Source: Lelliottia nimipressuralis (lineage in GTDB: Bacteria > Pseudomonadota > Gammaproteobacteria > Enterobacterales > Enterobacteriaceae). From it: DNA of 64,000 nt. Positions 61,491 to 64,000 of the stretch are shown piece after piece. The notes under the pieces were generated by a model. The model was not told the DNA's origin, did no database searches, and saw only the letters and a list, made by a program, of their open reading frames with translations. The stretch is taken from contig NZ_SDDX01000026.1 in NCBI RefSeq assembly GCF_004115925.1, positions 1 to 64,000 of the forward strand. Reading direction: 5' to 3'. The position numbers were made by a program, and so were the translations under genes. Positions within the stretch are counted from its first letter, which is position 1. Every line of letters begins with the position of its first letter.

Positions 61491-62364
61491 AAGGCTTCTC
61501 GATGGTTCTGTCGTTAAATCCACAGAGGAATAACTTGCTGTGGTCTTCGGCGATGTTGGCGTCAAAAATCTGCTCTTTCCCGATATACACAGGAACGGGA
61601 TCGTTGATGCTCATAGGGATGATGTCGCCCGGCTTGATTTTGGCCAGTTGGGCGACGGTTAAATTCAGGCTGGCGACTTTGCCGCTCAGTTTTAGCGGCA
61701 GGCTGTAAAACAGACGTTCGATCTGCGAACGGTCCGGCGTGGGTTTAGGGCCAGCGTGGCTGTCCGTCAGCGGGTCGCGTAAATTCATCAACATGTGATC
61801 GACGTGCTGATTATCAAATAACAGCGTAAAACTGCCGTGCTCATACCCTTCAAGACTAAAAGTGACGCACCACGCCCACTGATTAATAATGGTGGTGTTA
61901 TCGCTTTTAATGTCCAGGTCCTGGCCAAAAGTCTCTTTATCAATCAGCAAACGGGTGAGATCCAGCCCGATTTTTGTTTTAAGACGATCTTCTGTTTTGG
62001 TTACCGGTTGGCTGATGTCCGGTGAAATATTTCCGCTCTCTTTCCCCAGGCCATAATAGTCATGAAGAATGTGCAGGAGTAATGAACGCTCGATGCTAAA
62101 GGCAATGGAACCGAGCGGCGTGGAAAAAAGTTGGGTGTTTTTATGCGTCTGGTCAATCGCAAACGTCATCGATTCCAGTGCGACATTTACCCGCAATTTT
62201 TTAAGAAAATAAATGCTCAGACGCGAATCAAAGATATCGAAGCTGTCATTCATTAACTTGGGTAATTTATGCCATGGGCGACCGAGCTTGCTCACATCGA
62301 GCTTCACCATGTCGGGAATCGCCTGACGTGGGTAGATTCTGATTCGCTGAGGAGCTGCTTGCAT
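61483..62364 (-). CDS. lfiM: Flag-2 motor switch protein LfiM (FliM-like), lacking the CheY-binding N-terminus
   Basis: A 293-aa FliM-like protein, about 40 residues shorter than FliM. The canonical N-terminal peptide (LSQxEIDALL) that binds CheY-P is absent; the protein starts MQAAPQRIRIYPRQAIPDMVKL and goes directly into the middle domain. The middle domain has the expected conserved order but is quite divergent, and the C-terminal SpoA domain includes LPLKLSGKVASLNLTVAQLAKIKPGDIIPMSI. It should assemble with LfiN in a C-ring that may not take chemotaxis signals from CheY. First gene of the leftward operon. Confidence 0.85.
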   Translation of the reverse strand: MQAAPQRIRIYPRQAIPDMVKLDVSKLGRPWHKLPKLMNDSFDIFDSRLSIYFLKKLRVNVALESMTFAIDQTHKNTQLFSTPLGSIAFSIERSLLLHILHDYYGLGKESGNISPDISQPVTKTEDRLKTKIGLDLTRLLIDKETFGQDLDIKSDNTTIINQWAWCVTFSLEGYEHGSFTLLFDNQHVDHMLMNLRDPLTDSHAGPKPTPDRSQIERLFYSLPLKLSGKVASLNLTVAQLAKIKPGDIIPMSINDPVPVYIGKEQIFDANIAEDHSKLFLCGFNDRTIEKPYE

Positions 62365-62850
62365 AGTTCTTCCGCATAAAAAGAGTGATAAGCGTAAAGC
62401 GTCAGAGATAAAACAAAAAACGCTAATCGGTTCTAAAATAATTTAAGTTTCTTAAAACGGTGCCGCTTTACCTATTCAGGAGGAATTACCTGCCAGAGAT
62501 ATATCCAGACGCACACAGTTTATTAAGGACAAGAATTAGACTCTTTTTAGACGATCGGCACAAGATTGTCCGGGTTATTAATTCCTTATTTTACAGGCGC
62601 TTATTAAGATTAATAACTTTTGTAACTCTATGATATTTATAGATTAATATTTTAATACCCATTAAAAACAAGACATCTCACCCCGCACCGATATACTGCG
62701 CTTCAGTCATGAATTCCGATGCTTCACTGTATCCGGTGACTTTCGTAACCCATATCGAACTTATGCATTTATAAATATCCGAGCCAGGCGGCGGAATATC
62801 TGTGCAGCAGTTTCAGGTTAATGAATTGATTAAATTGTTGGTGAGTTGTT
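62365..62850. promoter_or_regulatory. lfiM-lafK divergent control region
   Basis: A 486-bp AT-rich gap without a plausible gene. On the minus strand TGGCAGGTAATTCCT (62481-62495) has a good -24 element but a poor -12 element of a sigma-54 promoter for lfiM; on the plus strand CGGCACAAGATTGTC (62556-62570) resembles one with spacing one base short. Ribosome sites GGAAG (lfiM) and GGTGAG (lafK) are readable. AT-richness suggests silencing by H-NS. Promoter calls are tentative. Confidence 0.4.
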
Positions 62851-63882
62851 ATGAGTATTGTTATTGAACATGAAGCCCAAAATGAAAATGGATTTGTTGC
62901 CAGCGCACCAGAAAGCGTCAATGTATTTTCATTAGCGCGTCGCGTGGCTAAATATAATGTATCGGTACTTATTACTGGCGAGACCGGAACAGGAAAAGAG
63001 TGTATCTCCCGCTATATTCATGAGAATGCATTAGGTGCCGATGCGCCTTATGTTGGCGTGAACTGTGCGGCCATTCCGGAAAGCATGCTTGAGGCAATTT
63101 TATTCGGCTACGAAAAAGGTGCTTTTACCGGAGCGGTCACAGGCGTTGCCGGTAAATTCGAACAGGCGAATGGCGGAACCTTATTGCTCGATGAAATCGG
63201 TGATATGCCGTTAGCCCTGCAGGCGAAATTATTGCGCGTCTTGCAGGAGCAGGAAGTTGAGCGTCTCGGCAGCCATAAACGTATTCCTCTGGATATTCGC
63301 CTGGTCGCCTCCACCAATAAAGATTTACAGCAGGAAATTGCCGAAGGGCGTTTTCGTCAGGATCTCTTTTACCGTATTTCCGTCGTGCCCATTCATATCA
63401 CCCCGCTGCGTGAACGCCGTCAGGACATTATTCCTTTAGCACTGCGTTTTATTGCCAAATATAAAGCCTTCCATAAAGGCAATATTCGTCTGAGCGACGA
63501 AGCGCGTCACGCACTGCTGGCTTACGAATGGCCGGGCAACGTGCGTGAGCTGGAGAACGTTATTCAGCGCGGCATGATTCTGAGCAACGGCGAAGAGATC
63601 ACGGCGGTGGATTTTGGCCTGCCGGTAATGATTCCTACCGTCGAAATGCCCGACCTCGACGTCATGCCCGCCTACCGCGAGCAGCAGAGCGCGGCCAGCG
63701 CGATGAGCAACGTGAAGCTTCATGGCCGGATGGCGGAGTTCCAGTACATCCTCGAACTGCTAAAACGTCACAACGGCAACAAATCTAAAACGGCGGCTTT
63801 TTTGGGTATCACCCCGCGCGCGCTGCGCTATCGACTGGCGTCAATGCGTGAAGAAGGCATTGATGCCGGTTGCTACTCGTAA
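62851..63882 (+). CDS. lafK: Flag-2 sigma-54-dependent activator LafK
   Basis: A 343-aa enhancer-binding protein that lacks an N-terminal receiver domain. AAA+ domain with Walker A GETGTGKE (43-50), the sigma-54 contact loop GAFTGA (90-95), Walker B LLLDEIGD (111-118) and the arginine-finger region FRQDLFYRISVVPIHI; then a C-terminal Fis-like helix-turn-helix (NKSKTAAFLGITPRALRYRLASM). In Vibrio and Aeromonas lateral flagella LafK is the master activator; in enterobacterial Flag-2 it occupies the same place. Followed 20 nt later by lfiE on the same strand. Confidence 0.93.
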   Translation: MSIVIEHEAQNENGFVASAPESVNVFSLARRVAKYNVSVLITGETGTGKECISRYIHENALGADAPYVGVNCAAIPESMLEAILFGYEKGAFTGAVTGVAGKFEQANGGTLLLDEIGDMPLALQAKLLRVLQEQEVERLGSHKRIPLDIRLVASTNKDLQQEIAEGRFRQDLFYRISVVPIHITPLRERRQDIIPLALRFIAKYKAFHKGNIRLSDEARHALLAYEWPGNVRELENVIQRGMILSNGEEITAVDFGLPVMIPTVEMPDLDVMPAYREQQSAASAMSNVKLHGRMAEFQYILELLKRHNGNKSKTAAFLGITPRALRYRLASMREEGIDAGCYS

Positions 63883-63902
63883 CGGCATAAGGGACTTAAC
63901 CA

Positions 63903-64000
63903 ATGGACAAAATTACCGCTATCGGTCTTCACGCCAGCCAACAGGCGATGCTGGACAAAATGCACAATACGGCCGCGATGGCAGCGTCTGGCGCGGTGAA
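63903..64000 (+). CDS. lfiE: Flag-2 hook-basal body protein LfiE (FliE family), partial
   Basis: The frame starts MDKITAIGLHASQQAMLDKM and runs off the window after about 32 codons; so 5' end only. The place, directly downstream of lafK, is where lfiE lies in Flag-2 loci, followed by lfiF, lfiG, lfiH, lfiI and lfiJ. The short N-terminus with Met and Ala-rich helices fits FliE, the MS-ring to rod adaptor, but the piece is too short to prove it. AAGGGA lies upstream of the start. Confidence 0.7.
   Translation, partial: MDKITAIGLHASQQAMLDKMHNTAAMAASGAV

Noticed and set aside
62556..62570. Confident sigma-54 promoter for lafK
   Set aside because: The GG-to-GT spacing is one base short, which normally abolishes sigma-54 recognition, so it is only listed as a tentative element.

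Overview
The window is chromosomal DNA from a member of the Enterobacteriaceae, most like the Enterobacter / Lelliottia / Leclercia group. Nearly every protein up to about 53.4 kb reads as a close relative of an E. coli K-12 protein, in the E. coli gene order, but with local gains and losses. The species call is inference from protein similarity and neighbourhood; no species-specific marker was tested.

Layout: (1) 0-11.2 kb: end of an rrn operon (5S rRNA and terminator), metA, the glyoxylate operon aceB-aceA-aceK, its repressor iclR, and metH. MetJ and IclR operators are readable. (2) 11.2-19.4 kb: yjbB, a HigB/HigA-type toxin-antitoxin pair where E. coli has pepE, rluF, yjbD, a BASS-family transporter, lysC and pgi. 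(3) 19.4-24.3 kb: the exopolysaccharide operon yjbEFGH with an Rcs box, psiE, and a 122-bp ERIC repeat. (4) 24.3-32.1 kb: the complete maltose regulon divergon, malEFG leftward and malK-lamB-malM rightward, around a shared MalT/CRP region. (5) 32.2-43.3 kb: ubiC, a frameshifted ubiA, plsB, dgkA, lexA-dinF, yjbJ, zur, a cupin gene, a TraF-like outer-membrane gene, dusA and pspG. (6) 43.4-53.6 kb: qorA, dnaB, alr, tyrB, aphA, yjbR, uvrA and ssb, with an SOS box between uvrA and ssb. (7) 53.6-64.0 kb: accessory DNA: a degenerate EAL-domain gene, a small CPQSG-motif protein, a secreted LprI-like protein, then the left end of a second (Flag-2/lateral) flagellar locus: lfhA, lfhB, lfiR, lfiQ, lfiP, lfiN, lfiM leftward and lafK, lfiE rightward. 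It is cut by the window edge.

The most notable items are the Flag-2 locus next to ssb, with a switch protein that lacks the CheY-binding peptide and a sigma-54 activator that lacks a receiver domain; the degenerate EAL gene beside it; a one-base frameshift in the second Asp-rich motif of ubiA; apparent absence of the lysine riboswitch from the lysC leader; and two RNA-level structures that touch ribosome-binding sites (rluF leader and yjbD leader).

The core genes are ordinary housekeeping functions: acetate and fatty-acid growth (aceBAK/iclR), methionine synthesis (metA, metH), lysine and threonine precursors (lysC), maltodextrin uptake (mal), phospholipid synthesis (plsB, dgkA), ubiquinone (ubiCA), SOS (lexA, dinF, uvrA, ssb) and zinc control (zur). 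Start codons were set by comparison with the family and by Shine-Dalgarno position, and in many cases are internal to the longest open frame.
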